A stretch of DNA of 56,447 nt, taken from contig DADP01000019.1 in NCBI GenBank assembly GCA_002495025.1, positions 35,236 to 91,682 on the forward strand, written 5' to 3'. Shown piece after piece: positions 8,697-17,280 of this stretch. The notes under the pieces were generated by a model that was not told the origin of the DNA, did no database searches, and saw nothing but the letters and a program-made list of their open reading frames with translations. The position numbers and the translations under genes are program-made. Each line of letters opens with the position of its first letter. The stretch's first letter is position 1. The stretch is from Desulfurococcaceae archaeon UBA285 (GTDB lineage Archaea; Thermoproteota; Thermoprotei_A; Sulfolobales; Desulfurococcaceae).

Positions 8697-9236
8697 CTAT
8701 GGTAGTTTTCTAGCCATTACATATGCGTCTTCTCCATCTAGGTAGTAGCCTTTTTCTACTTTTACTACTTTATAACCTAGTTTTTCGTAGAGTGTTATAG
8801 CTGGTTTATTTGATACTCTTACTTCGAGGTATGTTTCACTACACTTGTATTCATCATACATTGTCTTCATCGCGTAGGCCATTAGTGCGTAACCCAGGCC
8901 TTTACCTCTGTGTGCTTCTAAAACAGCTATACTTACAACGTGGCCTGATTTTACTAGCCAGTGCTTGAAAAAGCCTGGTTTTGTCTCTATTCTATTCATG
9001 ATATAGCCGACAATTTCACCGGTTGGAGCCACTGCGACATAGAAGGCCTTGCCCCAGTCTTCTAGTAGTTCCTCATAGAATATTCTGGGGTAGTGTTCTG
9101 GGAGTGATACCTCGTTGATCTTGATAACGCTGTCTAAGTCTTCTCGAGTAGCATTTCTAATAGTGTATCCAGGAGCTTTCTCGCGCAGTTTTCTCTGAGC
9201 CTCCTCGAAGATGTTGTATACGTGTAAAGCCTCCAT
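8697..9236 (-). CDS. rimI: N-alpha-acetyltransferase, RimI/Ard1 type
   Basis: This GNAT acetyltransferase (179 aa) has the acetyl-CoA motif A VSIAVLEAHRGKGLGYALM (about 112-130, R/Q-x-x-G-x-G/A as RGKGLG) and the motif B region LEVRVSNKPAITLYEKLGY. These match archaeal Ard1/NatA proteins, which acetylate protein N-termini cotranslationally with relaxed specificity. The start is strongly supported by GAGGGGGT five bases before ATG. It is divergent from coaBC with only 42 bp between the two start codons, so their promoters must overlap. Confidence 0.9.
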   Translation of the reverse strand: MEALHVYNIFEEAQRKLREKAPGYTIRNATREDLDSVIKINEVSLPEHYPRIFYEELLEDWGKAFYVAVAPTGEIVGYIMNRIETKPGFFKHWLVKSGHVVSIAVLEAHRGKGLGYALMAYAMKTMYDEYKCSETYLEVRVSNKPAITLYEKLGYKVVKVEKGYYLDGEDAYVMARKLP

Positions 9237-9278
9237 AAATACCCCCTCAACTCTGAATATATGGTAGAGGGATAATTT

Positions 9279-10529
9279 ATGGTATTATCACGTACGCCCA
9301 CCGTTGAAGAACTAGGTCTTCTAGCAACACAGCCGCTTAGAGACAAGAAAATACTTTTAGGTGTAACTGGCTCTTCATCTATATATAAATCGATTGATTT
9401 AGCACGTAGACTTATTCGTATGGGTGGTATTGTAAGAGTAGTTATGACTAGGTTTGCAACAAAGTTTATATCACCAGACCTTTTCTACTGGGCAACCGGT
9501 CAAAAACCATTTGTAGAAATGACTGGTGAAACAGAACACATTGATTTAACTAAGTGGGCCGACGCGATGGTTATTGCTCCTGCAACACTAAACACTATGA
9601 GTAAAATAGCATATGGAATACTCGATGAGCTTTTAACACTCACAGCTGTAACAATGCTTGGAGATGGAAAGAGAGTTATAGTTGTTCCAGCAATGAATAC
9701 TAGATTAATGAATTCACCACAATACAAAAAAGCACTAGATATACTCCGCGAAGAGGGAGTTGTAGTCATACCACCCAAAATCGAAGAAGACAAGGCGAAA
9801 TACCCACCCCTCGAAGACCTCTCACACTGTATTGATGCAGTAGTTAATCGTGGTAGAGATCTAGAGGGCTTGAAAGTACTAGTAACAGCTGGAGCAACAG
9901 TGGAACATATAGATCCGGTCAGAGTAATTACTAATCCAAGTTCTGGTTTAATGGGCGTACTAGTTGCACGTGAAGCGGCTTGTCGCGGGGCAGATGTAGT
10001 CTTAATACATGGTAATATGTCGGTTGAACCACCATACATGGTTAAAACAATTAGAATAGAGTCGACAGAAGACATGGCTAGAGCTGTAAGAGAAATTACT
10101 ACAAACCATGTATTCGATATAGCGGTATTTGCAGCCGCTCCCGCAGACTATAAACCAGTATCTACAAAAACAACAAAGATTAGTACTAGAGAACACCCAA
10201 AACTAGTAGTTGAATTAGAACAAACACCAAAAGTAATAAAGAACATTGTAAACAAGCCGAGATACATTGTTGCATTTGCGGCTGAAACAGTAGGCGGCGA
10301 TCAACTACTAGCAAAAATCCAGGAAAAAATGAACGACTATAACTCAGACCTCATAGTAGGAAACAATATTCTATCAGAACACGCTGGCTTCGGCAAGGAC
10401 TTTCTAGATGCAGTAATACTAGATAAAACTGGTGTAATAACACGCGGACTACTAGCAAAATACGAAATTGCGAGATTAATACTAGACAAAGCTGTATCAA
10501 CTATAAAACATAGGAAACTAGACACGTAG
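9279..10529 (+). CDS. coaBC: Bifunctional phosphopantothenoylcysteine decarboxylase / phosphopantothenate-cysteine ligase
   Basis: This two-domain enzyme has 416 aa. The CoaC flavoprotein half has LGVTGSSSIYKSIDLARRL, the catalytic-His segment TEHIDLTKWADAMVIAPAT and VPAMNTRL. The CoaB half has KVLVTAGATVEHIDPVRVIT and FAAAPADYKPVSTKTTKI. It converts 4'-phosphopantothenate to 4'-phosphopantetheine. One oddity is that the conserved SSGKMG of CoaB reads SSGLMG here, losing the lysine. The gene is monocistronic on the plus strand, opposite the PPS and PoK genes that make its substrate about 2 kb away. Its divergent promoter region is shared with rimI. Confidence 0.93.
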   Translation: MVLSRTPTVEELGLLATQPLRDKKILLGVTGSSSIYKSIDLARRLIRMGGIVRVVMTRFATKFISPDLFYWATGQKPFVEMTGETEHIDLTKWADAMVIAPATLNTMSKIAYGILDELLTLTAVTMLGDGKRVIVVPAMNTRLMNSPQYKKALDILREEGVVVIPPKIEEDKAKYPPLEDLSHCIDAVVNRGRDLEGLKVLVTAGATVEHIDPVRVITNPSSGLMGVLVAREAACRGADVVLIHGNMSVEPPYMVKTIRIESTEDMARAVREITTNHVFDIAVFAAAPADYKPVSTKTTKISTREHPKLVVELEQTPKVIKNIVNKPRYIVAFAAETVGGDQLLAKIQEKMNDYNSDLIVGNNILSEHAGFGKDFLDAVILDKTGVITRGLLAKYEIARLILDKAVSTIKHRKLDT

Positions 10530-10572
10530 CTATCGTTTTCCCATTCCACTTGGATTCAACTTCACACATTGA

Positions 10573-11502
10573 CTAGCTACTACATTCTAGTTTGTTTTCT
10601 ACTATTCCCTCGATGATTTCAACTGGCGAGCCAAATACCTCGTAGAATCTACCATTATACTTTGATTTAACTACTTCTATGAATTTTTCAAGTGTTTTAG
10701 TTACAGTTTGATCTAGTGGTGTATCTAGGGGTCTTGGAGCATAGTAGTCCAATCCCTTTAGCAAACTAGTTGCAAACACCCATAGTGTCTTCTCTACCTT
10801 TCTACCTTTAACCTGCTGGCCTGAGAAACCCCTTGAACTAAATGATGAGTATACAATGTATATTTCGTCTACTATATTTTCATCTAGGTCTATAATGACT
10901 TTTTCTTCGAGGTCTACTACTTCATATCCGTGTTTCGTTCTACTCGTCGGCTCGAGATGTATATTAAATAACTCTTTGACTTTAGGGTCGTAGACGAGTA
11001 CGCGTGAACCTCCAAGTATTCTCAGTGAGCCCTCATCGACGCCGAGAATAGTGTTTTCAGTTGAGTATACTTTAAATCCTTTTGCAACTGCTAGTGTTGT
11101 AATAGTGCTCTTTCCAGTGTGTGGGTATCCAAGAATTAATATATTTCTACCTGGTAATCCAATAGAGATTGAATCAGTGAGCATAACATATCCTTTCTTT
11201 GCAAGTCCTCTAGCTAGTACTTGGAGTAGAAAGAAAACAGGAGATTCATTTATATAGGGAGATGGAGGTTCTCCTTGTACAATATATAAATCGTTTCTAT
11301 CAGAGGAGAAGCTAGTAGATAATACTTCAAACCCCTTACCCTCAAGCCAGTATATAGTAGCTACTGGTGAACTACAATTAGAAGTAGAGCTTAGTCGTGG
11401 AAGATAGCGTCTAGCAAAATCAGTTGTAAAAGCACTATATAGTGTATTAAAATCCCTATGGTATACTTCAATACATACATCTAGTATTTCCAATCCATTC
11501 AA
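10573..11502 (-). CDS. P-loop ATP-binding protein, possibly HPr-kinase/PEPCK-like
   Basis: The protein (309 aa) has a Walker A motif GYPHTGKST at 125-133, preceded by VMLTDSISIGLPGRNILIL and followed by VAKGFKVYSTENTILGVDEG. The order (a hydrophobic strand with a conserved polar residue, the P-loop, then an acidic strand for the metal) resembles HPr kinase/phosphorylase-like small-molecule or serine kinases, but I cannot see a decisive HPrK signature. The first 100 residues are unrecognised. It starts with TTG (an alternative TTG lies three codons on). It sits downstream of the 44-residue ORF and of the pantoate kinase operon, and converges with coaBC. Function unknown. Confidence 0.7.
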   Translation of the reverse strand: MNGLEILDVCIEVYHRDFNTLYSAFTTDFARRYLPRLSSTSNCSSPVATIYWLEGKGFEVLSTSFSSDRNDLYIVQGEPPSPYINESPVFFLLQVLARGLAKKGYVMLTDSISIGLPGRNILILGYPHTGKSTITTLAVAKGFKVYSTENTILGVDEGSLRILGGSRVLVYDPKVKELFNIHLEPTSRTKHGYEVVDLEEKVIIDLDENIVDEIYIVYSSFSSRGFSGQQVKGRKVEKTLWVFATSLLKGLDYYAPRPLDTPLDQTVTKTLEKFIEVVKSKYNGRFYEVFGSPVEIIEGIVENKLECSS

Positions 11503-11569
11503 AGCAAGCCCTATAATGATTAATTCAGAGAGGAATAAAAAATAAAAAAAGTGAATTAATTCGAGTAAA

Positions 11570-11704
11570 CTAGTCTCTCATCAACTCAGCTAAACACTCA
11601 CTAAACGCTTTACCTTGAGATATACAGTATTTTTCCTGGTATTCTCGTGAATTCACAATCCCTACATACATCATGTAGATCAATATGTATGGATTCATAT
11701 CCAT
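11570..11704 (-). CDS. Small conserved-looking protein (44 aa) with a CX9C pair
   Basis: A short frame not covered by length-filtered gene calling runs from ATG at 11704 to TAG at 11570-11572. It encodes 44 residues beginning MDMNPYILIYMMYVGIVNS and ending AELMRD. Two cysteines are separated by nine residues (C-ISQGKAFSE-C) in a Leu/Ala-rich helix. AAGGGT sits just before the first ATG, and a second ATG follows two codons later. TATA-like AGTATAAAAGG lies about 35 bp upstream on the same strand. It occupies the 340-bp gap between the PPS gene and the P-loop gene, all on the minus strand. Function unknown; coding is supported by composition, start signal and placement. Confidence 0.5.
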   Translation of the reverse strand: MDMNPYILIYMMYVGIVNSREYQEKYCISQGKAFSECLAELMRD

Positions 11705-11842
11705 ACCCTTAAGTAAATATCTTCAACAACCCCTTTTATACTTGAATATATATCTAGTAATACAGTATATATTTTGATGGGATTTTAGTGGGATAGCTGA
11801 ATTATATAATGGTAATGGTTTAGAATTAGTGTAGAGACAGAG
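11705..11842 (-). other. AT-rich intergenic stretch
   Basis: Between the PPS stop and the 44-residue ORF there is only very AT-rich sequence. It contains TATA-like runs on the minus strand (AGATATATATTC and AGTATAAAAGG), plausible promoters for the small ORF. I see no C/D boxes, tRNA fold or strong hairpin here. The other side of the small ORF (11503-11569) holds a GAATTAATTC palindrome and A-runs only. Confidence 0.4.
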
Positions 11843-12619
11843 CTAGAATTGAATTACTAGGTTGGAATTTGATAATTGTTTTAATCTCTCATTTATGTGT
11901 GTTAATGCTTCTTGTAGAATCTTATTGTTATCATAGTTCCTTAGTATTTCTTCAAGGTAGCTCTTGGGTTTTAATTTGAATTCTCGGGTTTTCTCGATCA
12001 TTAGTGGTATTGCTCTTACTACATTATCTACAATTGTTATACTTGCTGCTCTAGCTGTTCTTGACAGTGGATTTAAGTCTATTGCTATGACTGTTTTACC
12101 CATTTTTCTAAGTGCTTCAGTTCTATCGCCGTCTTCTAGTGGGACTAGTACAACGTCTGCTATTAGTATTCCACGAGGGCTTACTCTACGCCTCTCACTG
12201 AAGAGCTCTGGAATAGTTGCTGAGGCGTCTTCTCCTACACCCAGTACTTCTTGTGCGCCGTGTTCGCGGAGCCATTTTGCAATTGCTTCTTCTCGCTCTC
12301 TTGTTCTATAGAATAAATTAACCTCTATTTTTGCATTTAATTCTCTAGCCAACTCTACTATTTCTCCTGGTACTAGTGCAGCGGTGTTTCCATTGACTGA
12401 TATAACCGGGTGTTTGGCTAGTAGTAGTGCTGCTACAGCTGCTTCAATAGCTTTTACTGCAAAGGGCTGTGTAGACTCGCCGATTAAGTAGTCAAAACAC
12501 TCTCCTCTACCATGTGCAATTAATCCTTCAGGGGCAACTAGCCCTTTCTTAAATCCTTCTACTAGTTTTTCACGTATTAATAGACTCGTTCTTCTCGGGT
12601 GGTTTGGTGGAATAAACAC
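11843..12619 (-). CDS. 4-phosphopantoate-beta-alanine ligase (phosphopantothenate synthetase)
   Basis: This is the archaeal phosphopantothenate synthetase (COG1701). Diagnostic stretches are PPNHPRRTSLLIREKLVEGF, GLIAHGRGECFDYLIGE, VISVNGNTAALVP, VVLVPLEDGDRTEALRKMG and IDLNPLSRTARAA. It condenses 4-phosphopantoate with beta-alanine using ATP, the second step of the archaeal replacement for PanC/PanK. The open frame extends 25 codons upstream to 12694, but the family begins just before the NHPR segment. GTG at 12619 (giving MFIPPNHPRR) or GTG at 12628 is therefore preferred. This still leaves about a 50-bp overlap with the pantoate kinase gene in another frame. Confidence 0.9.
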   Translation of the reverse strand: MFIPPNHPRRTSLLIREKLVEGFKKGLVAPEGLIAHGRGECFDYLIGESTQPFAVKAIEAAVAALLLAKHPVISVNGNTAALVPGEIVELARELNAKIEVNLFYRTREREEAIAKWLREHGAQEVLGVGEDASATIPELFSERRRVSPRGILIADVVLVPLEDGDRTEALRKMGKTVIAIDLNPLSRTARAASITIVDNVVRAIPLMIEKTREFKLKPKSYLEEILRNYDNNKILQEALTHINERLKQLSNSNLVIQF

Positions 12620-13451
12620 ATGTAACACCAATATGCGATATAGTTGTAGAGAGGGGTTTATACCCTCTCTTTTCCAGTATTGATACTGCTTCATCTATGT
12701 ATTCTCTCTCAATCCAAATTATCAACGCTGATTTCTTCATGTAGTAGTCTACAACTCCCTTCAAAGACTCTACTACATCCTGGATCAATGAGTAATCAAA
12801 CAATCTACTAGTAAAGAGACGGGCTGATTCAAAGAATACACGTAGATCTTCTGTTTCAATAAAACGGTTTAACAAGAATACACCGTAATCCAATAGTTCT
12901 TTATTCATTCTACTAAGCATTCTACCAGTATCTTCTCTAAGACCAGTTCTTACAACTAGTAGATTCACGTATTCTCTAGGTATTAATCTATAAGCCCTCC
13001 CAACGCCTGGAGCTCCAGGTTCTACTCTAACTGCTACTCCACCAGTATACTCTGCAATTACGTCGCCCAGGCCTGTTTTATACTCTACTTCTAATGTGTG
13101 GGCTAGTTGTAGTGCTTTGAGTGATGGTTTGCCAGCTTGTAGATATGAGCCTAGTGTATGTGTAATTAATATGTTTGCTGATACTCCAAACCCCTCTCCC
13201 AGGTCTACTGGGGAGACTATTCTGGTTTCTACGGCTCTCCCTGCTTCTCTACAAATAATTTCTGCTTGTTTATCTAGTACGCTCTTCTCATTGAATACTA
13301 TTCTACAAGGCCCAGGTCTAGACTCGCCAATAGAGTATAATGCTAGGTTTAATCCTACACCAATACTCCCCGTTTCAAGGGGGTTGCTGGTATATCTAGG
13401 TATCCAAACACCAGAGACATGTAGTGGTGTAAGTATCTTCATAAAAACCAT
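12570..13451 (-). CDS. Pantoate kinase (GHMP kinase family)
   Basis: The protein (about 293 aa) is the archaeal pantoate kinase (COG1829), which phosphorylates pantoate to 4-phosphopantoate. It has the family start MKILTPLHVSGVWIP, the GHMP ATP loop region DLGEGFGVSANILITHTLGS (about 105-125) and TGLGDVIAEYTGG, where canonical GHMP kinases have a Gly-rich motif 3. ATG at 13451 is used; ATG at 13442 matches the usual N-terminus even better and may be the real start of a leaderless message, as no Shine-Dalgarno is visible. It lies between apgM and the PPS gene in one minus-strand operon, so the two archaeal-specific CoA steps are cotranscribed. Confidence 0.9.
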   Translation of the reverse strand: MVFMKILTPLHVSGVWIPRYTSNPLETGSIGVGLNLALYSIGESRPGPCRIVFNEKSVLDKQAEIICREAGRAVETRIVSPVDLGEGFGVSANILITHTLGSYLQAGKPSLKALQLAHTLEVEYKTGLGDVIAEYTGGVAVRVEPGAPGVGRAYRLIPREYVNLLVVRTGLREDTGRMLSRMNKELLDYGVFLLNRFIETEDLRVFFESARLFTSRLFDYSLIQDVVESLKGVVDYYMKKSALIIWIEREYIDEAVSILEKRGYKPLSTTISHIGVTCVYSTKPPEKNESINT

Positions 13452-13479
13452 CAATTTAAGATTTAATTACGTGTAGTGG

Positions 13480-14751
13480 TTAAGACAGGTATTTCTCTAC
13501 TAGCATTGGTAGTAATTGCCATCCATGCTCTAATAGCCCTATTGATCCCTTTAAACACTCTCTCTCAGTGAATCTCGATACACTATCGCCCTGTATACCC
13601 GGCGCGTAGAAGGCTAGTGGTACTGGGTCGTCGGTGTGTGATTTTCTACTGGGTGGTGTAGCATGGTCTGATGTTACTAGTATAGCATATTTATTTAAGT
13701 AGTCTAGTAGTGGCTGTACATAGTATGCATCTATATCTTCTATTTTCTTCTTTTTCAACTCTACATTTCCATCGTGTCCCGGTTCATCTGGCCCCTTTAA
13801 GTGGACGTATACTATGTCGTAGTTTCCAAGTGCTTTTAGTGTTGCTTCTAGTCTCTTTTCATAGTCTTTTCTGGGGTCTCCAGTGGGTGGTTCTAGTGGT
13901 ATTACGTGTGCTCCAAAAGCTCTACCAATACCTACTTCTACTGGCATTTCAGCTAGAACAGCGAATTTACACTTGTATTTTTCTCCTAGTGGTGTAGCGT
14001 GTGGTAGTTTTCCACCAGCATCTCTGAGGAGCAGTGCATTAGCTGGTAGCATGTTCTTTCTTGTTCTATCAATGTTTACTGGGTGGTTTACAAGTATTTC
14101 AACTGCTTTTTTAAAGAACGCGTTTGCTAGTTCAGCTGTTATTCTAGCTTCTTCAGTGTTTTCCAATGGCTTTATTGGTTCAACATATGGTTTTGGATTT
14201 GGAACTGCAATACTCGCGAGGCCTTTTCTCTCGTATGCGGGATCGTTGTTGCTAACCATAGGGGATAGCTTTCTACTCCTACTACCGATTACAACTACTG
14301 CTCTATGACCAATAGTGGCTACTACTCTTGCATATCCATCGTATACTCCGAGTTCTAATCCATCAAGGGCTTTGGCTAGTTCTCGTGCTTCTTGTGTAGA
14401 GAGATTTCTACCAACACGTCTATCAATAATCTTCATTGTTTCAGGGTCTATTGTTGCAAAGTTGGCTCTAAACGCGACCTCGTATTCTTCTCTAAACTCT
14501 AATCCAGCACCAAGTGCTTCAAGAGGGCCTCTCCCCGTGTAGACTTCATGTGGGTCATAGCCTAGTATCGAGATTACAGCTTCATCGCTTTCAGGGGCTA
14601 TACCCTTACCCACTGTATACATTGCTCCACATATTCCTCTACGAGCTATTTCATCTAGTCCTGGTTTTACAGCTAGTTCTAGTGTTGTTGCAGGGTCGTT
14701 GAGGCTGTCTGGAGCACCATCTATTACGAGATATACTAGTTTATACTTCAC
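13480..14751 (-). CDS. apgM: 2,3-bisphosphoglycerate-independent phosphoglycerate mutase, archaeal type
   Basis: This alkaline-phosphatase superfamily enzyme (423 aa) is of the archaeal ApgM type. The metal and nucleophile region reads YLVIDGAPDS ... GIAPESDEAVISILGYDP, where Ser is the phosphorylated residue, followed by YTGRGPLEALGAGLEF. Later metal ligands lie in YVHLKGPDEPGHDG and VTSDHATPPSRKSHTDDPVP. It interconverts 3- and 2-phosphoglycerate in glycolysis and gluconeogenesis. It starts with GTG preceded by GGAGAGGTG. It heads the operon with pantoate kinase and PPS and is divergent from the ABC ATPase at 14844. Confidence 0.93.
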   Translation of the reverse strand: MKYKLVYLVIDGAPDSLNDPATTLELAVKPGLDEIARRGICGAMYTVGKGIAPESDEAVISILGYDPHEVYTGRGPLEALGAGLEFREEYEVAFRANFATIDPETMKIIDRRVGRNLSTQEARELAKALDGLELGVYDGYARVVATIGHRAVVVIGSRSRKLSPMVSNNDPAYERKGLASIAVPNPKPYVEPIKPLENTEEARITAELANAFFKKAVEILVNHPVNIDRTRKNMLPANALLLRDAGGKLPHATPLGEKYKCKFAVLAEMPVEVGIGRAFGAHVIPLEPPTGDPRKDYEKRLEATLKALGNYDIVYVHLKGPDEPGHDGNVELKKKKIEDIDAYYVQPLLDYLNKYAILVTSDHATPPSRKSHTDDPVPLAFYAPGIQGDSVSRFTERECLKGSIGLLEHGWQLLPMLVEKYLS

Positions 14752-14790
14752 TCTAAATACACCTCTCCTTTGAATTCAAACTACTCTAGA

Positions 14791-14801
14791 GTTATATATA
14801 G
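14791..14801. promoter_or_regulatory. TATA box in the divergent apgM / ABC ATPase region
   Basis: GTTATATATAG lies in the 92-bp gap between the divergent starts at 14751 and 14844. It reads as an archaeal TATA element on either strand and is the only strong one in the gap. It would place initiation about 20 bp before the TTG start of the ABC ATPase gene on the plus strand. Confidence 0.45.
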
Positions 14802-14843
14802 TCTAAGTATTATAGTATTCTATAGTGGTTAATGGGGGTATAG

Positions 14844-15587
14844 TTGGATACACTGGCCGTGTATGTTGAAAACCTCTACAAGGTCTATGCTAAATCAACT
14901 ATTGCATTGAATGGTCTTTCATTTAGTGTTAAACAAGGAGAAATATATGCGTTGATAGGGCCTAATGGCTCTGGCAAAACAACTACTCTACGCATACTAG
15001 CAACACTGATAAAACCATCAAGTGGTAAAGCACTTGTATTCGGCTATGACGTTGTAAAAGAACCATTGAAGGTCAGAGAGTTAATAAATTATCTCCCCGA
15101 GGAGGCGGGTGCATACAGAGACCTCACGGGCGAAGACTTTATAGAATTCATGTTGTCAACGAGGTTTAAAGGAAGAGAATTAGAAAAAACAATTAGTGAA
15201 GCAGTCGAGATAAGCGGGCTCGGTAGAGACTTGAAGAGGCCTGTGAGAACATATAGTAAGGGTATGAAGAGAATACTAGCACTAAGCGTGGTATTAGCAA
15301 GCAAGCCAAAACTACTAATACTCGACGAGCCAACAGCTGGATTAGACGTAGAGAAATCTGTTTACATAAGAGAATTAATCAAGAAGTACAATAGGGAATA
15401 CGGTATCACAGTACTTTTAAGTAGCCACAACATGCTAGAAGTAGAATACCTGGCACACAGAGTAGGCATAATATACAAGGGGAAAATCATAGGCGAGGGA
15501 ACACCAGGAGAACTAAAAGAAAAAACACGATCACAAAACCTCGAAGAAGTATTCATAAAGCTAAAATCCACTGCAGAAACAAAGTAA
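14844..15587 (+). CDS. ABC transporter ATP-binding protein (ABC-2 exporter type)
   Basis: This complete ABC ATPase has 247 aa: Walker A GPNGSGKTT, Q-loop replaced by the LPEEAGAYRDLTG segment typical of ABC-2 drug/Na exporters, signature TYSKGMKR, Walker B LLILDEPTAGLD and switch His in SSHN. It is a close paralogue of the ATPase at 25006. No permease gene is adjacent; the nearest ABC-2 permease without its own ATPase is at 20345, beyond the purine genes, so the two may form one exporter. It starts with TTG at 14844 behind GGGGG; a GTG at 14859 is an alternative. Confidence 0.9.
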   Translation: MDTLAVYVENLYKVYAKSTIALNGLSFSVKQGEIYALIGPNGSGKTTTLRILATLIKPSSGKALVFGYDVVKEPLKVRELINYLPEEAGAYRDLTGEDFIEFMLSTRFKGRELEKTISEAVEISGLGRDLKRPVRTYSKGMKRILALSVVLASKPKLLILDEPTAGLDVEKSVYIRELIKKYNREYGITVLLSSHNMLEVEYLAHRVGIIYKGKIIGEGTPGELKEKTRSQNLEEVFIKLKSTAETK

Positions 15588-15634
15588 TGTTTAAAAATAT
15601 AGATTTTGGAGTAACATATAATTCATTCTATTTG

Positions 15635-15643
15635 TTTTATATA
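15635..15643 (+). promoter_or_regulatory. Candidate TATA box for guaA
   Basis: TTTTATATA lies about 60 bp before the guaA ATG and would give a leader of roughly 30-35 nt. A second, weaker TTATTTTAA element nearer the gene (about 15670) would give a nearly leaderless message. No Shine-Dalgarno precedes the ATG, which slightly favours the leaderless option. Confidence 0.35.
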
Positions 15644-15701
15644 GTGGGAAATTCGTTCCACCACAATAATTATTTTAACCCCACCCCACATTAACCTACA
15701 T

Positions 15702-17267
15702 ATGAAACACAACACAATTTATATAAAAGGAGGAACTGCGCTAATAGTTGATTACGGAGGGCAATACACTCATTTAATAGCGAGGAGACTAAGAGAACTG
15801 GGCGTTTTATCCTTTATAGAACCATATACAAACATATTCAACACTGATCTCTCGAAGTATTCAGCTATTATATTATCGGGTAGTCACAGAAGTAGCTTAC
15901 AAGGCGATCCACTAGTCGAAGAAGTAGCTAGAAAAATACTCTTCGACACAAACACACCTGTTCTAGGGATTTGCTTTGGACACCAGTTAATTGCCAAAAT
16001 ACTTGGTGGACGAGTTAAAAGTGGTTGTAGAGAGTATGGAAGAGTACTAGTAAAAATAGTTGTAGATGACGCATTATTTAGAAATTGGAGTAGAAGTGAA
16101 TATGTTTGGATGAGTCATGGAGATTGTGTAGAAGAAGTTCCAGACAATGGAGTGGTATTGGCTTATTCTGAAAACAACTATATTGCAGCCGTTAAATACA
16201 CTGTAAACAATAGACCAGTCTACACTGTTCAATTCCACCCCGAGGTCTCTCACACTGTTAAAGGACTAGATTTACTAAACAACTTTATTGATATAGCTGG
16301 TTTAAAGAGAGAGTGGACACGAGACTACTACTTTAACACAGTAGTGAGTGAACTAGAAAAATACAAGTCTGTCGACGGCCCAGTGATATCGGCTATTAGT
16401 GGTGGAATAGATTCAACAATAGCCACCTATATAGCTAGAAGAGTACTGGGTGATAGAGTAATACCAGTATTTGTAAATCACGGGTTATTCAGGTATAATG
16501 AACCAGAAGAAGTAGTTGAAATGCTGAGTAGAATTGGATTAAATCCAATGGTAGTAGATGCCTCCGAGAGCTTTCTCAGTCGACTAGAGGGTGTTAGAGA
16601 CTGTGAAGAGAGGAGGAGGATTATAGGCGAGGAATTCGCAAAAATATTTGATGAAATAATGGAGGAGGAAAACGCAGAGTTGTTTATTCAGGGAACTACG
16701 TACCCAGATATCGTAGAGAGTGGAATGACTGGTGTAGCAGACAAGATTAAAAGCCACCACAATGTTGCTGGTTTACCCGGTTGGTTTAGAGAAAAGTATG
16801 TTGTAGTCGAGCCATTGAAATACCTCTATAAAGATGAAATAAGGGAAATAGCGAGAATGCTCGGACTACCAGACTACTTTGTAAAGAGACACCCGTTTCC
16901 AGGCCCAGGACTAGCAGTGAGAGTTATTGGCGAGTTCAACAGGAAGAAGCTAGAGATTTGTAGGATAGCCACATACATAGTTGAAGAAGCTCTCAGAAAA
17001 CACGGGTTATATGACAAGGTATGGCAGGCCTTCGCCGTGGTTGGAGATGACAAGTGGATTGGAGTTAAAGGAGACTCGAGGAGAATCGGCTACATTGTCA
17101 CAATAAGAATAGTTGAAAGCACTGACGCCATGACTGCAGACTACTCGAAAATACCATACTATGTACTAGACGAGATCTCGAGTAGAATTACCAGGGAAAT
17201 AGATGAAGTTACAATGGTTACATATGCTGTGACGACTAAACCACCTAGTACAATAGAACCATGTTAA
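15702..17267 (+). CDS. guaA: GMP synthase (glutamine-hydrolysing), single polypeptide
   Basis: Amidotransferase and synthetase are fused in 521 aa. The N-terminal class I glutamine amidotransferase has VLGICFGHQLIAKILGG (catalytic Cys) and VQFHPEVSH (His-x-Glu). The ATP-pyrophosphatase domain has AISGGIDSTIATYIARR, and the C-terminal dimerisation domain has HPFPGPGLAVRV and the usual VTTKPPSTIE end. It converts XMP to GMP. Many euryarchaea split these halves into two genes; here they are one chain. It heads a purine group with purA, an FAD protein and a PRTase. Confidence 0.96.
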   Translation: MKHNTIYIKGGTALIVDYGGQYTHLIARRLRELGVLSFIEPYTNIFNTDLSKYSAIILSGSHRSSLQGDPLVEEVARKILFDTNTPVLGICFGHQLIAKILGGRVKSGCREYGRVLVKIVVDDALFRNWSRSEYVWMSHGDCVEEVPDNGVVLAYSENNYIAAVKYTVNNRPVYTVQFHPEVSHTVKGLDLLNNFIDIAGLKREWTRDYYFNTVVSELEKYKSVDGPVISAISGGIDSTIATYIARRVLGDRVIPVFVNHGLFRYNEPEEVVEMLSRIGLNPMVVDASESFLSRLEGVRDCEERRRIIGEEFAKIFDEIMEEENAELFIQGTTYPDIVESGMTGVADKIKSHHNVAGLPGWFREKYVVVEPLKYLYKDEIREIARMLGLPDYFVKRHPFPGPGLAVRVIGEFNRKKLEICRIATYIVEEALRKHGLYDKVWQAFAVVGDDKWIGVKGDSRRIGYIVTIRIVESTDAMTADYSKIPYYVLDEISSRITREIDEVTMVTYAVTTKPPSTIEPC

Positions 17268-17280
17268 AGAGGTGGTGGAA

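Noticed and set aside
12620..12694. Upstream extension of the phosphopantothenate synthetase frame
   Set aside because: It would overlap pantoate kinase by 125 bp, and family homology begins only at the NHPR segment.
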